A DNA stretch of 64,000 nt from an uncultured Verrucomicrobiota bacterium (GTDB lineage Bacteria > Verrucomicrobiota > Verrucomicrobiia > Limisphaerales > UBA9464). Made by a program: the position numbers and the translations under genes. The notes under the pieces were generated by a model. It ran no database searches. It saw only the letters and a program-made list of their open reading frames with translations, and was not told where the DNA came from. The stretch is from positions 62,001 through 126,000 of the forward strand of contig CAIXUG010000001.1 of assembly GCA_903922605.1 (NCBI GenBank), given 5' to 3'. Each line of letters begins with the position of its first letter. Position 1 is the first letter of the stretch. This document shows positions 41,608-51,713 of this stretch, in pieces.

Positions 41608-42111
41608 TCACTTGCGGCGGCTCACGAAGAGCAGGCCACCGAGACCGAGGATCGCCAAGGCCACCGTGGAAGGCTCGGGTGTGTAGATTACCCCGCCGGT
41701 GTAACCAGTGAGTTGGGCCGGCAAGGCGGGCGGCGAACCGGCACCTCCGAGGACGATGCTCACGGTCTGCGACAGGCGACCATACGCGGTCTCGAACGTT
41801 GCCCCCGACGCCTTGTCCCACACATCAACCGTGATCGCGACCCTGTCACCGGCCTCACCGGGAATGCCGATCACACCAGCGCTGAAAAGCCCATCGACCA
41901 GGAAGCCGTAGGTCCCGGCACCAACCACAGCCCCTTTGTAAACGAACTGCACAGCGCCCCGATCTTTCGGCAACTTCTCCCCACCCCAATCATAGAGATA
42001 GACATACTCGCGAACGCCACTGATGACGGCGGAGGCGTAAAAGGTGCCATCTCTCGCAGACGCACCGAAAGCGGCGGTTCCAGCCATGACTGCGATGTGG
42101 ATCTGTTTCAT
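41608..42111 (-). CDS. PEP-CTERM protein, tandem paralog 2
   Basis: 167-residue member of the tandem family, ATG start at 42111 (MKQIHIAVMAGTAAFGASA). Conserved blocks are DGTFYASAVISGVREYVYLYD, GAVQFVYKGAVVGAGTYGFL, VIGIPGEAGDRVAITVDVWD and VSIVLGGAGSPPA; the sorting tail is YTPEPSTVALAILGLGGLLF before VSRRK. It carries an insertion WGGEKLPKDR also seen in paralog 4 as a related KLPKER stretch, which indicates that paralogs 2 and 4 are closest. The upstream frame into paralog 3 is a shadow. Confidence 0.9.
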   Translation of the reverse strand: MKQIHIAVMAGTAAFGASARDGTFYASAVISGVREYVYLYDWGGEKLPKDRGAVQFVYKGAVVGAGTYGFLVDGLFSAGVIGIPGEAGDRVAITVDVWDKASGATFETAYGRLSQTVSIVLGGAGSPPALPAQLTGYTGGVIYTPEPSTVALAILGLGGLLFVSRRK

Positions 42112-42155
42112 AATAAGGATTTTCCGCCGCTCGGGTTGGTTTCCAACCACCGCAA

Positions 42156-42650
42156 TCACTTGCGGTGGGCGATGAAGCACAGGCTTCCCAAGCCGAGGGC
42201 GGCCAAAGCGATCGTGGAAGGCTCAGGACACTCAGACTGACCGTTGAAGCCGGTGAGCGGAGCCGGCGGAGCCGCCGGTGAACCGGCCCCACCGAGGGTG
42301 ATGGTCACCGTCGACGACCAAGTATAAGTCGCGCTGTCGAACGTCGCACCCGTCGTCTTGTCCCACACATCAACCGTGATCGCGACCGTGTTACCGGCCT
42401 GGTCAGGAATCCTGATCGTACCCGCACTGAAGGTTCCATCGGCCAGAAAGCCATAAACCCCCGCGCCCACCACCGCTCCATTGTACACGAACTGAACGGC
42501 GCCATTAGCCTTGGCCAGCTTAGTTCCATCACATTCGTAAACGTAATAACGGACTCCACCGATGACGTTGGAGCCGGAAAAAGTGCCATCGGTCGCAGAC
42601 GCACCGAAAGCGGCGGTTCCGGCCACGACTGCCAAAAGGATCTGTTTCAT
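42156..42650 (-). CDS. PEP-CTERM protein, tandem paralog 3
   Basis: 164-residue member, ATG at 42650 (MKQILLAVVAGTAAFGASA). Blocks: DGTFSGSNVIGGVRYYVYECDG, GAVQFVYNGAVVGAGVYGFL, TIRIPDQAGNTVAITVDVWD, VTITLGGAGSPAAPPAPLTG. The sorting segment is SECPEPSTIALAALGLGSLC with a Cys just before PEP and a C-terminal FIAHRK, slightly different from its neighbours. Spacers between paralogs 1-4 are 44-46 bp and share sequence (ATGGTTTCCGACAA-like), showing duplication of gene plus spacer. Confidence 0.9.
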   Translation of the reverse strand: MKQILLAVVAGTAAFGASATDGTFSGSNVIGGVRYYVYECDGTKLAKANGAVQFVYNGAVVGAGVYGFLADGTFSAGTIRIPDQAGNTVAITVDVWDKTTGATFDSATYTWSSTVTITLGGAGSPAAPPAPLTGFNGQSECPEPSTIALAALGLGSLCFIAHRK

Positions 42651-42696
42651 AAGAAGGGATTGCCAACGCGTCGGGGATGGTTTCCGACAACTGCCC

Positions 42697-43215
42697 TCAC
42701 TTGCGGCGGATGACGAAGAGCAGGCCGCCGAGACCGAAGGCGGCCAAGGCGAGCGTGGAGGGTTCGGGCGTGTAAATCGTGTACATAATCCCACCCGTGT
42801 AACCCGTGAGCGGGGCCGCCGTGACGGGCGGTGAACCGGCCCCACCGAGGGTGATGGTCACGGTCTGCGACAGGGTAGCCGTCGCGATATCGAACGTCGC
42901 CCCCGACGCCTTATCCCACACGTCGACCGTGATCGCAACCGAGTTACCAGCCTGACCAGGGATGCTGATCGTACCAGCACTGAAAGTACCCGCGGCCAAG
43001 AAGCCGTAGGTACCGGCACCGACCACCGCCCCGTTGTACACGAACTGCACAGCGCCCCGTTCTTTCGGCAACTTCGTCAACGTTCTATCGATGTCAGAAA
43101 GATAGATATACTCGCGAACCCCACCAATGATGTTGGAGGCGGCAAAGGTGCCATCGGCGGCGGACGCCCCGAAAACAACCGCTCCCGCTGCCAACGCAAA
43201 TAAAGTCTTCTTCAT
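42697..43215 (-). CDS. PEP-CTERM protein, tandem paralog 4
   Basis: 172-residue member, ATG at 43215 (MKKTLFALAAGAVVFGASA). Blocks: DGTFAASNIIGGVREYIYLSD, a longer insert DRTLTKLPKER, GAVQFVYNGAVVGAGTYGFL, TISIPGQAGNSVAITVDVWD and VTITLGGAGSPPVTAAPLTG; sorting tail YTPEPSTLALAAFGLGGLLF before VIRRK. It is the promoter-proximal gene of the four-gene block 4-3-2-1, separated from paralog 5 by 121 bp that contain a strong terminator. Confidence 0.9.
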   Translation of the reverse strand: MKKTLFALAAGAVVFGASAADGTFAASNIIGGVREYIYLSDIDRTLTKLPKERGAVQFVYNGAVVGAGTYGFLAAGTFSAGTISIPGQAGNSVAITVDVWDKASGATFDIATATLSQTVTITLGGAGSPPVTAAPLTGYTGGIMYTIYTPEPSTLALAAFGLGGLLFVIRRK

Positions 43216-43283
43216 AAGAATCGTGAAAGGACCGCCTTGAGGATGTGATGAAGCAACGGCACGGCGCTTTCCCTGTCAATGGG

Positions 43284-43318
43284 AAAACAAAAAAGGCCGC
43301 TCTTTGCAGAGCGGCCTT
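43284..43318 (-). terminator. Rho-independent terminator after paralog 5
   Basis: On the minus strand AAGGCCGCTCT and AGAGCGGCCTT form a perfect 11-bp stem with a four-base loop, followed by TTTTTTGTTTT. It lies just past the stop of the gene ending at 43337, so that gene forms its own unit. Confidence 0.92.
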
Positions 43319-43336
43319 CTTGAAAGTACGACGCAA

Positions 43337-43831
43337 TTACTTGCGGCGGCTGATGAACAGCAGACCACCGAGGCCGAGGGCGGCCAAGGCAATGGTGGAG
43401 GGCTCAGGCGCAAGCGTACCACCGGTGAAACCGGTGAGCGGGGCCGCCGTGGCCGGAGGGACACCGCCACCACCGAGGGTGATGGTCACCGTCTGCGTCA
43501 GGGTCTGAGTGGCGACATCAAACGTCGCACCCGACGTCTTGTCCCACACATCAACCGTGATCGCAACCGAGTTACCAGCCTGACCAGGGATGCTGATCGT
43601 GCCGGCACTGAAAGTACCAGGGGCCAAGAAGCCATAGGTTCCGGTGCCAACCACAGCACCGTTGTAAACAAACTGAACGGCACCATTGGCCGTGGCGAGC
43701 TTGGTCCCGTCAGTATCGAAAATGTACTGACGAACGCCATTGATGACGTTGGACGCGGCGAAGGTGCCATCAGCAGCGAACGCACTGAAAACCGTGGCAG
43801 TCGCTGCGAGTGTGAGCAGAATTTTTTTCAT
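43337..43831 (-). CDS. PEP-CTERM protein, tandem paralog 5
   Basis: 164-residue member, ATG at 43831 (MKKILLTLAATATVFSAFA). Blocks: DGTFAASNVINGVRQYIFDTDG, GAVQFVYNGAVVGTGTYGFL, TISIPGQAGNSVAITVDVWD and VTITLGGGGVPPATAAPLTG; sorting tail APEPSTIALAALGLGGLLFI before SRRK. It has its own terminator and probably its own promoter in the 52-bp gap to the upstream secreted-protein gene, or reads through from it. The sequence TISIPGQAGNSVAITVDVWD is identical to that of paralog 4. Confidence 0.9.
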   Translation of the reverse strand: MKKILLTLAATATVFSAFAADGTFAASNVINGVRQYIFDTDGTKLATANGAVQFVYNGAVVGTGTYGFLAPGTFSAGTISIPGQAGNSVAITVDVWDKTSGATFDVATQTLTQTVTITLGGGGVPPATAAPLTGFTGGTLAPEPSTIALAALGLGGLLFISRRK

Positions 43832-43883
43832 TGGTTTATTAAGAGTTCTAACCGGGTTGAAGATGAATCGTCAATTCAACGTT

Positions 43884-44558
43884 TCAGTTCACAGTGAACG
43901 TACGATTCCAGGTGGTCTGACCAGCGGAGGAATAGAACACAGCCTGACCAACGGCAACCTGGGGAGCATTGCTGTCCGACGTGGTCCAGATTCCGCCCGC
44001 CGAAGGATTGGCCGGGTCATTGGCGAGGAACTGGAAGCCATCGTAACCGGCGGCACCCTTGTAGAGGTACACCGTGTCACCGTCGCCGGCAACCAGACCG
44101 AGCGCGTCGAGAGCGCCCGCCTGCGGAACCTGGGAAGCCTTGATGGACAGACCCGAGGGAACCGGGTTGCTCAGGCTGCCCTGAAGAACCTCACCCACGA
44201 AGACAACCGACGTGGCGGCAGTGCCAACGTCGATGAAGAAGCCGTTGCCGGGCGCCAGAGTCGCATCCGCAGTCCAGATGCCACCGGCGGACGGATTGGC
44301 AGGATCATTCGCGAGGAACTGCGAGCTCGCATAGGTGGTGCCGTTGTACTGATACAGCGTCGTGCCATCGGGCACAGCGGGGATCACGTCGGCGATCTTG
44401 TTGCCGGCCTTGTTGTCGAGGGTGTTGGCGATCAAGTTCAGACCTGCATTCAGGCTGAGCTTGGTGTAGCCGACAATGTTGCTGCTGACGGCGCCAAAGG
44501 CGGAAGTCGCCCCGAGGCACACTGCAGCGGCAGTGAGGAGAAGAGATTGAGTCTTCAT
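43884..44558 (-). CDS. Secreted protein with two homologous repeats
   Basis: 224-residue exported protein, start at 44558 giving signal peptide MKTQSLLLTAAAVCLGATSAFG. The mature part begins AVSSNIVGYTKLSLNAGLN, the start of a widespread uncharacterised verrucomicrobial secreted family. Two copies of a repeat, each with LYQYNGTTYASSQFLANDPANPSAGGIWT or its variant (LYKGAAGYDGFQFLANDPAN), end in APGNGFFIDV and AVGQAVFYSS. No PEP-CTERM tail, so it is probably released. It lies 52 bp upstream of paralog 5 in the same orientation. Function unknown. Confidence 0.85.
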   Translation of the reverse strand: MKTQSLLLTAAAVCLGATSAFGAVSSNIVGYTKLSLNAGLNLIANTLDNKAGNKIADVIPAVPDGTTLYQYNGTTYASSQFLANDPANPSAGGIWTADATLAPGNGFFIDVGTAATSVVFVGEVLQGSLSNPVPSGLSIKASQVPQAGALDALGLVAGDGDTVYLYKGAAGYDGFQFLANDPANPSAGGIWTTSDSNAPQVAVGQAVFYSSAGQTTWNRTFTVN

Positions 44559-44949
44559 ATGGTTTAGTTTGTTTCCGTGTGTGCAGTGACCGTGCCGAAA
44601 GACTAGGGCATACGTCAACAGTTTTTTTCTGTCCAACGAGCTCTGCCGTTACAGACATAGCGGATTCTGGTCCGTTGTCTTTAGGAAAGTGGCCCGTTCG
44701 CCCATTTTTAACTTTTCCCCGTGAAATCGCCGATTCCAACCGCCGCCGGCCAATCCTGATCCGAAGCTGACTAGGTATCCGAACCCTTTGAAATCATCCT
44801 AAGATCCTTTCAATCATCTAGTTACGATCTGTTTCAACGGGAGCGGCGGGTGATCCGATAAGCCGTTCTTTCAGGAAGAGTTTTGCGAAGCAGGCTGGTA
44901 GGGTCTGATTTTCCAGGAGCGAGGCAGCAGGTTCCGGGTACCCACAAAA
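44559..44949. other. Intergenic region, nothing recognised
   Basis: About 390 bp upstream of the secreted-protein gene. It should hold that gene's promoter, but no clear -35/-10 or sigma-54 site could be picked out with confidence. Open frames are short and unconvincing. Confidence 0.4.
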
Positions 44950-45051
44950 GTAGGACGGGCGGCCCGCCCGGCTTCCAAATCTTTGCCTGTCTGGCCGGCA
45001 GGTCGCTGACGCAGAAGATAAAACAGAACACGGGCGCGCCGCCCGTCCTAC
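44950..45051. repeat. Palindromic repeat overlapping the Rsm22-like stop codon
   Basis: GTAGGACGGGCGGC (44950-44963) and GCCGCCCGTCCTAC (45038-45051) are perfect 14-bp inverted ends of a 102-bp element. Its right end supplies the TAG stop of the Rsm22-like gene on the minus strand. Confidence 0.8.
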
Positions 45052-46064
45052 TTGGACGGTGGCCAGCGCGTGCCGGCATGGGCACGTGCATTTTCGGTAT
45101 GCCAGTGAAACAGCGGAACCGCCTCCGAATCTTCCGCCAGATCGGCGAACAGCTCCGGCAAGTCCCGTTTTTGCAGCATCAGCTCCCGGACGGAGGTGCT
45201 GGAGCAGTCGTAGAGCTTCAAATAACCCTTGTAGAGGCGCGGTACGCCGAGCATTCGGGAGATCCCCGGAGGCAGGGGCGGGCAGTCGGGTGAACCCGGC
45301 TTGCGCTCCAGCACGAGGAAACTGTAGGGCAGGCTGCGGAGATCGATGCCCGCGCGCCGGGCAAAACGGGTCCAGCCGGAATCCGCGAAGATGGCCGGCG
45401 GGGGTGGGGCGAAATTATGGCACCAATGCCGTTCGTTGCCGGGAGCCAGCAGCCCGCACGCCTCGCAGTGGGTGCAGGGGGCCACGACCACAAACTGCTC
45501 CCGCAACGCTTCCCGGACGGCAATGAGTTCCCGGCTGTCGGCATGCGTCCCCGGCTCCACCCAGATCACGGCCTGGGCGCGCCGGGCCAGTCCCAGCAGC
45601 TGCCGGCGCTGATTGTCCGGCAGCTCGTTCAGCACATGGCTGACCACCAGCGTGCCGGGTGATTCTAGAGTGGCCAGTTCGGCACGCGCCAGACGGGCGG
45701 CGGCCAAGTTGGGGAACTCTTCCCGGGCGCGGGACAGGGCGAATTCCTCGGCCAAGGCCGACCGGTCATGCACCAGCAGTTTCGTAAACCGCTCCGTGCC
45801 AAAGGTCTCGATCACCCGCCGGCCCGCGACGCCGCTGCCACAACCAAAGTCGAGCACCGGCCCTTGGGGCGGCTGCCAGCCACGGAGCCGCAGCTCGCGC
45901 AGCACGGCATCCCATTTCCAACCGATGCGCTCGCCAAACGTCACATCGTAATTGGCCAGATCGCTCCGCGAACGCCAGTAGGCGCCCGCGCCGGCCGACT
46001 TTCCCTGAAGGAAGGTTTCCCGGAGCCGGTCCAGCGCCGCCCAATCCAACGTGTCGGGGTCCAT
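45048..46064 (-). CDS. Rsm22-like ribosomal small-subunit methyltransferase family protein
   Basis: 338-residue SAM-dependent methyltransferase-fold protein resembling the Rsm22 family associated with small-subunit ribosome maturation. Motif I is PVLDFGCGSGVAG, and SHVLNELPDNQRRQLL and VIWVEPGTHADS follow. The cysteine cluster CTHCEACGLLAPGNERHWCHNF matches the metal-binding (possibly Fe-S) region of Rsm22. The ATG at 46064 is chosen, just after the stop of the upstream methyltransferase; a TTG overlapping that stop is an alternative. The last codon and stop lie in a repeat element, so the C-terminus may be slightly altered. Confidence 0.82.
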   Translation of the reverse strand: MDPDTLDWAALDRLRETFLQGKSAGAGAYWRSRSDLANYDVTFGERIGWKWDAVLRELRLRGWQPPQGPVLDFGCGSGVAGRRVIETFGTERFTKLLVHDRSALAEEFALSRAREEFPNLAAARLARAELATLESPGTLVVSHVLNELPDNQRRQLLGLARRAQAVIWVEPGTHADSRELIAVREALREQFVVVAPCTHCEACGLLAPGNERHWCHNFAPPPPAIFADSGWTRFARRAGIDLRSLPYSFLVLERKPGSPDCPPLPPGISRMLGVPRLYKGYLKLYDCSSTSVRELMLQKRDLPELFADLAEDSEAVPLFHWHTENARAHAGTRWPPSK

Positions 46065-46069
46065 AGCGT

Positions 46070-47314
46070 TCAAGGCGCGGCCAGGTCAAAACCCAACCGA
46101 CTGGCCAACGCCTGCCGACGCACGCCATAAAGCGCCGCCAGCTCGCGGACACGCCGGGCGGCGGCTTCACGGTCAAAGGGCCGCGTGCGCTTCTCCGCCG
46201 TGATGAGCAGGTTTTTGCCGGTGTGCTCGGGGCTGATGAATTCCATCACATTCGTGGCGTAGCCGGCCCATTCGAGCAGCGCGGCCCGCAGGGCGTCGGT
46301 GACGAATTCGGCCTGCCGCTCGCGGAAGATGCCGTGCCGCAGCGCCTCTGCGAGTGCCGGGGGCGGCACCAATTGGGGACGCACCTCCTGGTGGCAGCAG
46401 GGTGCCACCAGCAACAGGGCCGCCTCGGCCGCCACCCCACGGGCCAGGGCATCATCGGTCGCCGTATCGCAGGCGTGCAGGGCGACGAGGATGTGGGTGT
46501 GTTCCAACGGGGCGTCCGCAATGTTCCCGGCGATGAATTCGAGGCCTTCAAGCCCCGATTCATGGGCCGCCCGGTTGCTGAGCGCGACCAGCTCCGGACG
46601 GGCTTCCACACCGCAGACCCGGACCGGTCGCCCCGTAATGCGCCGCAGGCAATCGTAGGCCGCGAACGTCAGGTAGCCCTTGCCGCAGCCCATATCTACC
46701 AGGCCCAGCGGGCCCTCGGCAGGCAACGGAGCCTCGCTGAGCAGCGGAGCCAACAGTTCCACGAAGCGGTTGATTTGCCGGAACTTCGCCTCCATGCCGG
46801 CGCGCACCTTGCCCTCAGCGGTGGTGACTCCCAGCGCCTGCAGCCAGCCGGTCTGGGCGGGGATTGGCCGGGCTTTGTCGCGGTCATGGCTTTGGTCGGG
46901 TGAGACCGGTTGGGCGGCCTCGGTCGGCGGTCCCACATGCAGCTGCGGCGGGCGGTTTGGCCGGAATTCGAGGTGGACCGTGGCCGACGTGGTGAAGAGG
47001 TGCGCCGTGGCAAAGCGGTGGCCGATGAGTTCCTCCAACTGCGTCAACGCCTCGTCCGGCGGATGATTCTTGGTCACATCCCGCGTGTCGTGCCGCCACA
47101 CGAAGGCCAGCCGCAGCCCCGCGCGCAGACGGACGGGCCGGACGGACAGCTGCCGCAACGTCGCATCCCCGCCCTGGGGTCCGCCCAGGGTCAGGCGCAC
47201 CAGGGAGCCGTCGGCCACCGCCTTTTGCAGGCGGGCCCCGAATTCATCGCGCGCTCCGGAAATCACGCGCCCAGTCTCCGCGCCACGGCGGGTCACGACA
47301 AGCCTGCGCCGCAC
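46070..47314 (-). CDS. SAM-dependent methyltransferase
   Basis: 414-residue protein starting at GTG. An N-terminal region (about residues 1-150) of unknown fold precedes a methyltransferase domain (about 180-370) with motif I LVDMGCGKGYLTFAAYD, then VCGVEARPELVALSN, and the segment HILVALHACDTATDDALARG followed by LLVAPCCHQEV. This H-A-C-D and PCCHQ pattern fits the methyltransferase 32 family, whose members include tRNA- and rRNA-related enzymes. The conserved cysteines may bind metal. It is directly upstream of the Rsm22-like gene, so the pair probably acts on RNA. Substrate not determined. Confidence 0.8.
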   Translation of the reverse strand: MRRRLVVTRRGAETGRVISGARDEFGARLQKAVADGSLVRLTLGGPQGGDATLRQLSVRPVRLRAGLRLAFVWRHDTRDVTKNHPPDEALTQLEELIGHRFATAHLFTTSATVHLEFRPNRPPQLHVGPPTEAAQPVSPDQSHDRDKARPIPAQTGWLQALGVTTAEGKVRAGMEAKFRQINRFVELLAPLLSEAPLPAEGPLGLVDMGCGKGYLTFAAYDCLRRITGRPVRVCGVEARPELVALSNRAAHESGLEGLEFIAGNIADAPLEHTHILVALHACDTATDDALARGVAAEAALLLVAPCCHQEVRPQLVPPPALAEALRHGIFRERQAEFVTDALRAALLEWAGYATNVMEFISPEHTGKNLLITAEKRTRPFDREAAARRVRELAALYGVRRQALASRLGFDLAAP

Positions 47315-47520
47315 GTCACCTGAAATGTCCTCAAGCGAAACGGCATTTTTGCCGCTGCATGGGTGACATGGCGTCCGCGCCCGGGTCCGGCGACCCCCTG
47401 AAACATCCGCCCCGACGGTGGCAGGGTTAACATATTAATTCGCATTCTAATATTTTAATCTGGCAAAAGCCGCATTTGCCGCTTGCGGGCTTCGGCCCGG
47501 CCCGGGACACATGTAGAACG

Positions 47521-50500
47521 ATGAAAACCCCGACCGCCCCCATGCCGGGCGGCCTGCTCAGCTTTCTGCTGTTTTTCAGCGCGATTGCCGCCTTGGCCGG
47601 GGAAGCACCGGCCCGGCGGCTGGGCGAGGAATTTCTGGTCCGCACCTGGGGGACTGAGGAAGGTCTGCCCTATCCGGCTGTGAAGACTCTGCTGCAGTCT
47701 TCCGACGGATATCTCTGGGTGGGCACCTATCGCGGGCTGACCCGCTTCAACGGGCACGAGTTCCGCATGGTCGAGGAGGAGGGTTCCACCAACCTTACGG
47801 CCGGCTGCGTGGCCCTGACCCTGTCGCCCACGGGGGACCTGTGGTGCGGGGGATCGGGTGCCGTCTTCCGGCGGCAGGGGCGCAGGTGGGAGGAATTCGG
47901 GGCCTCCCGGGGGGTGCCCAACTCGTTCGTGACGTCGCTGGTGTTTGACGGACAAGGACAGCTCTTCGCCCGTGCCACTGACCGCCTGCTCCGTTTTCAA
48001 AACGACCATTTCGAAGCGGTGCCCTGGCCGCCCACGGGCAAGGATCAGCCCTCCGCCCTGACCCGCGACACCCAGGGTGCCCTGTGGGTGATGGGGGACA
48101 GCCAATTGACCCGGCAGCAGGGCACAAACTGGCAGACCGTGATCGGGCCCGGTGAAGCCCTTGCTTCGTCCTTGCTTGCGATCGCGCCGTCCCCGGACGG
48201 GGGAATATGGCTCGCGGACACCAAGCGCATCCGCAAATGGCGCGCCGGCCAGTGGGAGCGGAAGTGGGATCTGCCCGCCAATCTGGCCGGAGTCACCTGC
48301 CTGCATGAAGACCGCTTCGGACGACTGTGGATCACCGCTTATAGCCGTGGGTTGGCCGTGCTGTCCCCCGATGGCTCGGTCATCCGGGGCACCACCGCCG
48401 ACGGCCTGATGAACAACGCCCTGACCACGGTCATCGAGGACCGCGAGGGCAACTTCTGGGCGGGCTCGAATGGCGGTGGCGTCACGCGACTGCGCCAGCG
48501 CACCGTCCGGGTGTTCGAGGAGGACGCCGGGCTGATCCAGAGTGTCGTCAACACCCTGATGCCCCAGCCCGACGGCTCGCTGCTGGTGGCGACCCATGGG
48601 AGTGGGGTGCAAACCCTGCGCAACGGACACTTTGAGCCGCCCCTGATCAGCGGCGATCACGGGCTCAACACGGGCTCCTGGGTCTTTGCCCTGGCTGCGG
48701 AACCCCAGGGGCCGACCTGGTATGGGCTCTACACGGAAGGGCTTTACCGCCAGCAGGGCGGGCAGCTCGAGCATGTGCCGTTGCCCGGCCTCGACAAATC
48801 CTCGGTGGACGCCCTGCTGTACGATTCCGCCGGCCGGCTGTGGGTGGCCAGTGAAGGCAGTCTCTTCTCCCACGAGGCCGGCCGCTGGCGGCAGTTCGGG
48901 ACGGAAGCCGGCCTGGTTCCCCGGGGAACCAACGGCACCGACATCGAAGTCATGAGCGAAGACGGCGTGGGCACCATCTGGCTGCTCACCGAGCGCGGGG
49001 AGGTCCGTGCGTGGCGGGATGGGCAGGCCCGCCCGGCTCCCCTGCCCCGGCTCGCCCCGGGCGACTCGTTCACCGCCCTGCAGGCCGCCCGGGATGATGG
49101 CATCTGGCTGGGCACCCAGAATGGCCAGCTCATCCACTGGCAGACCAACCGTACCACGGTGTTCGGGGTCACGAACGGGCTGCCGGGAATCGCCGTCGTG
49201 GCGATTGTCGAGGACAACGCATACGACGTCTGGCTGGGCACGGACGATGGCATCATCCGGGTGCGGCGCGACTCGCTTGACCGGGTTGCGGCCGGCCAGG
49301 CCACCGAGCTGGACTGCCTGATGCTGGACCGGGCCGACGGTCTCGCGAGCAACCAGTGCCGCCGGATGATGAGCAACCTGGCGGACCGCAGCGAAGACGG
49401 CCGGCTCTGGTTTTCCACGATGAAGGGCGTCGTGATGATTGACCCGGCCCAGGTCCCGCCCCGTCCCGCCCCACCCCTGGTATTCATCGAGCGGGTGCAG
49501 GCGGACCGTCATCTGTTTGACCAGCCGGACGCGCAGCAGGCGCTCCGAATCCCGGCCGGCACCAAGCGGCTGCAGATGCATTACGCCGCCCTCAACCTCG
49601 GCACCCCGGAGCGCACCCGCTTCCAGACCCGCATCCTCCCTGACGAGCACGATTGGGTCGGCGTGCCCGACTCCCAGCACGCCTGGGAAACCGAGCTGAT
49701 CGATCCCAAGCCCGGCCATTACCGCTTCGAGGTGCGTGCCGCGGACAAAGACGGCCAGTGGCGTGGGCAGCCCGCCGGTCTGGACTTCGTGGTGGAACCC
49801 TTCTTCTGGCAGACGGGATGGTTCCAGGCGGTCGGCGTTGGTCTCATCGCCGGGCTGGGCGGCGCGGTCATGTGGGTGGGGCAGCGCCGCCGGTCCCGTC
49901 GGGAGACCGAACGCCGCCAGCACTCGGAGCAGCTGGCCAGTGCCCGCGCGCGCGCCGAGGCCATGGAACAGGCCAAGCAGGCCGCCGACGCGGCCAGCGA
50001 GGCCAAGAGCGAGTTCCTGGCGACGATGAGCCACGAAATCCGCACGCCGCTCAATGGCGTCATCGGCTACAGCGACCTGCTGCTGGATTCGCCGCTCGGT
50101 TCGGAGCAGCGCGAATTCGTGCAGGCCGTGCGGCAGTCGGGCGAACTGCTGCTGTCGCTCATCAACGACATCCTCGACTTCTCGCGCATCGAGGCGGGGC
50201 ATTTGCAGCTGAACGTGACGGTATTCGATTTCCGGGAGATCGTGATCGAGGTGCTGGAGATGCTGGCCGCCCGCGCCAATGAAAAGGGCCTCGAGCTCGC
50301 CTACGAGGCCCCGCCCAAACGCAGCATTCGCGTCCGTGCCGACCCGGTGCGCGCCCGTCAGGTGCTCATCAATCTGGCCGGCAACGCGGTCAAATTCACC
50401 CACTCCGGTCACGTGCTGGTAAAAATCGACCTGACGGAAGGCCCGGCCCCGATGCTCCGCTGCACCGTGTCCGACACCGGCATCGGCATCGCACCGGAAG

Positions 50501-51576
50501 CCCAGGGCCGGCTCTTCAACCGCTTCACCCAGGTGGATGGCAGCATCACCCGCCGCTTCGGCGGCTCGGGGCTGGGACTGGCCATCGCCAAGCGGCTGGT
50601 GGAGCTGATGGGAGGCGGTATCGGACTGCATAGCGAGGCCGGCAGCGGCTCCAGCTTCTGGTTCACCCTGCCCCCCGGGTCGGAGAGCGATCCCACCACC
50701 TACCAGAAACTGCCGCCGGTCGCGAAAGACCACCGGGTCCTGGTGGTCGAACCGGCGGAGATCGGCCGGCGTATGCTGGTCTCGCACCTCAAGATCGGGG
50801 GGATGCAGGTCGAAACCGCCCTGAACGGCCAGGCGGCCCTGACCCGGCTGCGGGCGGCGGCGGAATCCGGCCGGCCTTTCCAAGCCGTCGTGATCGCCGA
50901 GCAGCTTGGCGATTTTGACGCCTTCGAGTTCACCGCCGCCATCCGGACGCTGCCCCCGCTGGCCCGGCTGGGCATCGTGCGCCTGCACCGCCCCGGCGTG
51001 CGGTCCCAGCAACTGCCGCTGACCGATGGGACCGTGGTCGAGCTTGGCAAACCGGTGCTGCGCCCGACCTTGCTCATTCAGGCGGTGCTCCAGGCCAGCT
51101 CATCTGCCGTCCACCCAGCAACCCCTTCCTCTGCATTGACGGGCGGCCTACCGGTATCCTCCACCCGGTTCCATGCCCTCATCGCCGAAGACAATGAATT
51201 GAACCGCACCGTGCTGGCCGAAATGCTCCGCCGCTTCGGCTGGACCTGTGACTTCGCCACCGACGGCGAAATGGCGGTGAACCTCGCCACCGGGTTTCGC
51301 TTCGACCTCATCCTCATGGACTGCCACATGCCCACGGTCGACGGCTTCGAGGCCACCCGGCGTATCCGTGAAGCGGAAGTTGCCGCCGGCTGGGGCCGCA
51401 CCCCGATCATCGCCGTGACGGCCGACCCGATGGCCAACCGGAATGGGCGCTGCCAGGCGGACGGCATGGACGAATGCCTGCTCAAGCCGTTCCGGCGCAG
51501 CGAGCTGGAAGCCGCCGTCGAACGCCTGGTGTCCGGTGCCAGTTTCGCCGGCCCGGAGGCCACCGATCCCGAATAA
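47521..51576 (+). CDS. Hybrid sensor histidine kinase with Reg_prop ectodomain and two receiver domains
   Basis: 1351-residue membrane hybrid kinase. Signal/anchor at residues 10-27, two seven-bladed propellers of sensor repeats (about 35-655; for example [17 protein letters not shown]), a Y_Y_Y domain (about 690-755), a transmembrane helix (about 766-787), HisKA with His near 838 in [16 protein letters not shown], a HATPase with DTGIGI and [12 protein letters not shown], a degenerate receiver (about 1078-1195, VVIAEQ in place of the phospho-acceptor Asp strand) and a canonical receiver with Asp near 1267 in LILMDCHMP. The start at 47521 is preferred over an upstream frame extension. No DNA-binding output is attached. 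A truncated-architecture paralog follows. Confidence 0.93.
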   Translation: MKTPTAPMPGGLLSFLLFFSAIAALAGEAPARRLGEEFLVRTWGTEEGLPYPAVKTLLQSSDGYLWVGTYRGLTRFNGHEFRMVEEEGSTNLTAGCVALTLSPTGDLWCGGSGAVFRRQGRRWEEFGASRGVPNSFVTSLVFDGQGQLFARATDRLLRFQNDHFEAVPWPPTGKDQPSALTRDTQGALWVMGDSQLTRQQGTNWQTVIGPGEALASSLLAIAPSPDGGIWLADTKRIRKWRAGQWERKWDLPANLAGVTCLHEDRFGRLWITAYSRGLAVLSPDGSVIRGTTADGLMNNALTTVIEDREGNFWAGSNGGGVTRLRQRTVRVFEEDAGLIQSVVNTLMPQPDGSLLVATHGSGVQTLRNGHFEPPLISGDHGLNTGSWVFALAAEPQGPTWYGLYTEGLYRQQGGQLEHVPLPGLDKSSVDALLYDSAGRLWVASEGSLFSHEAGRWRQFGTEAGLVPRGTNGTDIEVMSEDGVGTIWLLTERGEVRAWRDGQARPAPLPRLAPGDSFTALQAARDDGIWLGTQNGQLIHWQTNRTTVFGVTNGLPGIAVVAIVEDNAYDVWLGTDDGIIRVRRDSLDRVAAGQATELDCLMLDRADGLASNQCRRMMSNLADRSEDGRLWFSTMKGVVMIDPAQVPPRPAPPLVFIERVQADRHLFDQPDAQQALRIPAGTKRLQMHYAALNLGTPERTRFQTRILPDEHDWVGVPDSQHAWETELIDPKPGHYRFEVRAADKDGQWRGQPAGLDFVVEPFFWQTGWFQAVGVGLIAGLGGAVMWVGQRRRSRRETERRQHSEQLASARARAEAMEQAKQAADAASEAKSEFLATMSHEIRTPLNGVIGYSDLLLDSPLGSEQREFVQAVRQSGELLLSLINDILDFSRIEAGHLQLNVTVFDFREIVIEVLEMLAARANEKGLELAYEAPPKRSIRVRADPVRARQVLINLAGNAVKFTHSGHVLVKIDLTEGPAPMLRCTVSDTGIGIAPEAQGRLFNRFTQVDGSITRRFGGSGLGLAIAKRLVELMGGGIGLHSEAGSGSSFWFTLPPGSESDPTTYQKLPPVAKDHRVLVVEPAEIGRRMLVSHLKIGGMQVETALNGQAALTRLRAAAESGRPFQAVVIAEQLGDFDAFEFTAAIRTLPPLARLGIVRLHRPGVRSQQLPLTDGTVVELGKPVLRPTLLIQAVLQASSSAVHPATPSSALTGGLPVSSTRFHALIAEDNELNRTVLAEMLRRFGWTCDFATDGEMAVNLATGFRFDLILMDCHMPTVDGFEATRRIREAEVAAGWGRTPIIAVTADPMANRNGRCQADGMDECLLKPFRRSELEAAVERLVSGASFAGPEATDPE

Positions 51577-51713
51577 GACGACGGGGCGGGCAGGTAACGC
51601 TCCTAAGGTGACTTTCCGGTCACATTGCGAATTGCAACGGTTCTTGCTTACGGGAAATACTCGGTGTTCGCACGGTTGAGGCTGCGTTTTGCGGCGCTAA
51701 ACTGGTGTGTCGC

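Noticed and set aside
47455-51012. Minus-strand open frame of 1185 codons opposite the hybrid kinase
   Set aside because: Low-complexity Gly/Ala/Arg/His-rich shadow of a gene with clear kinase and receiver motifs on the plus strand.
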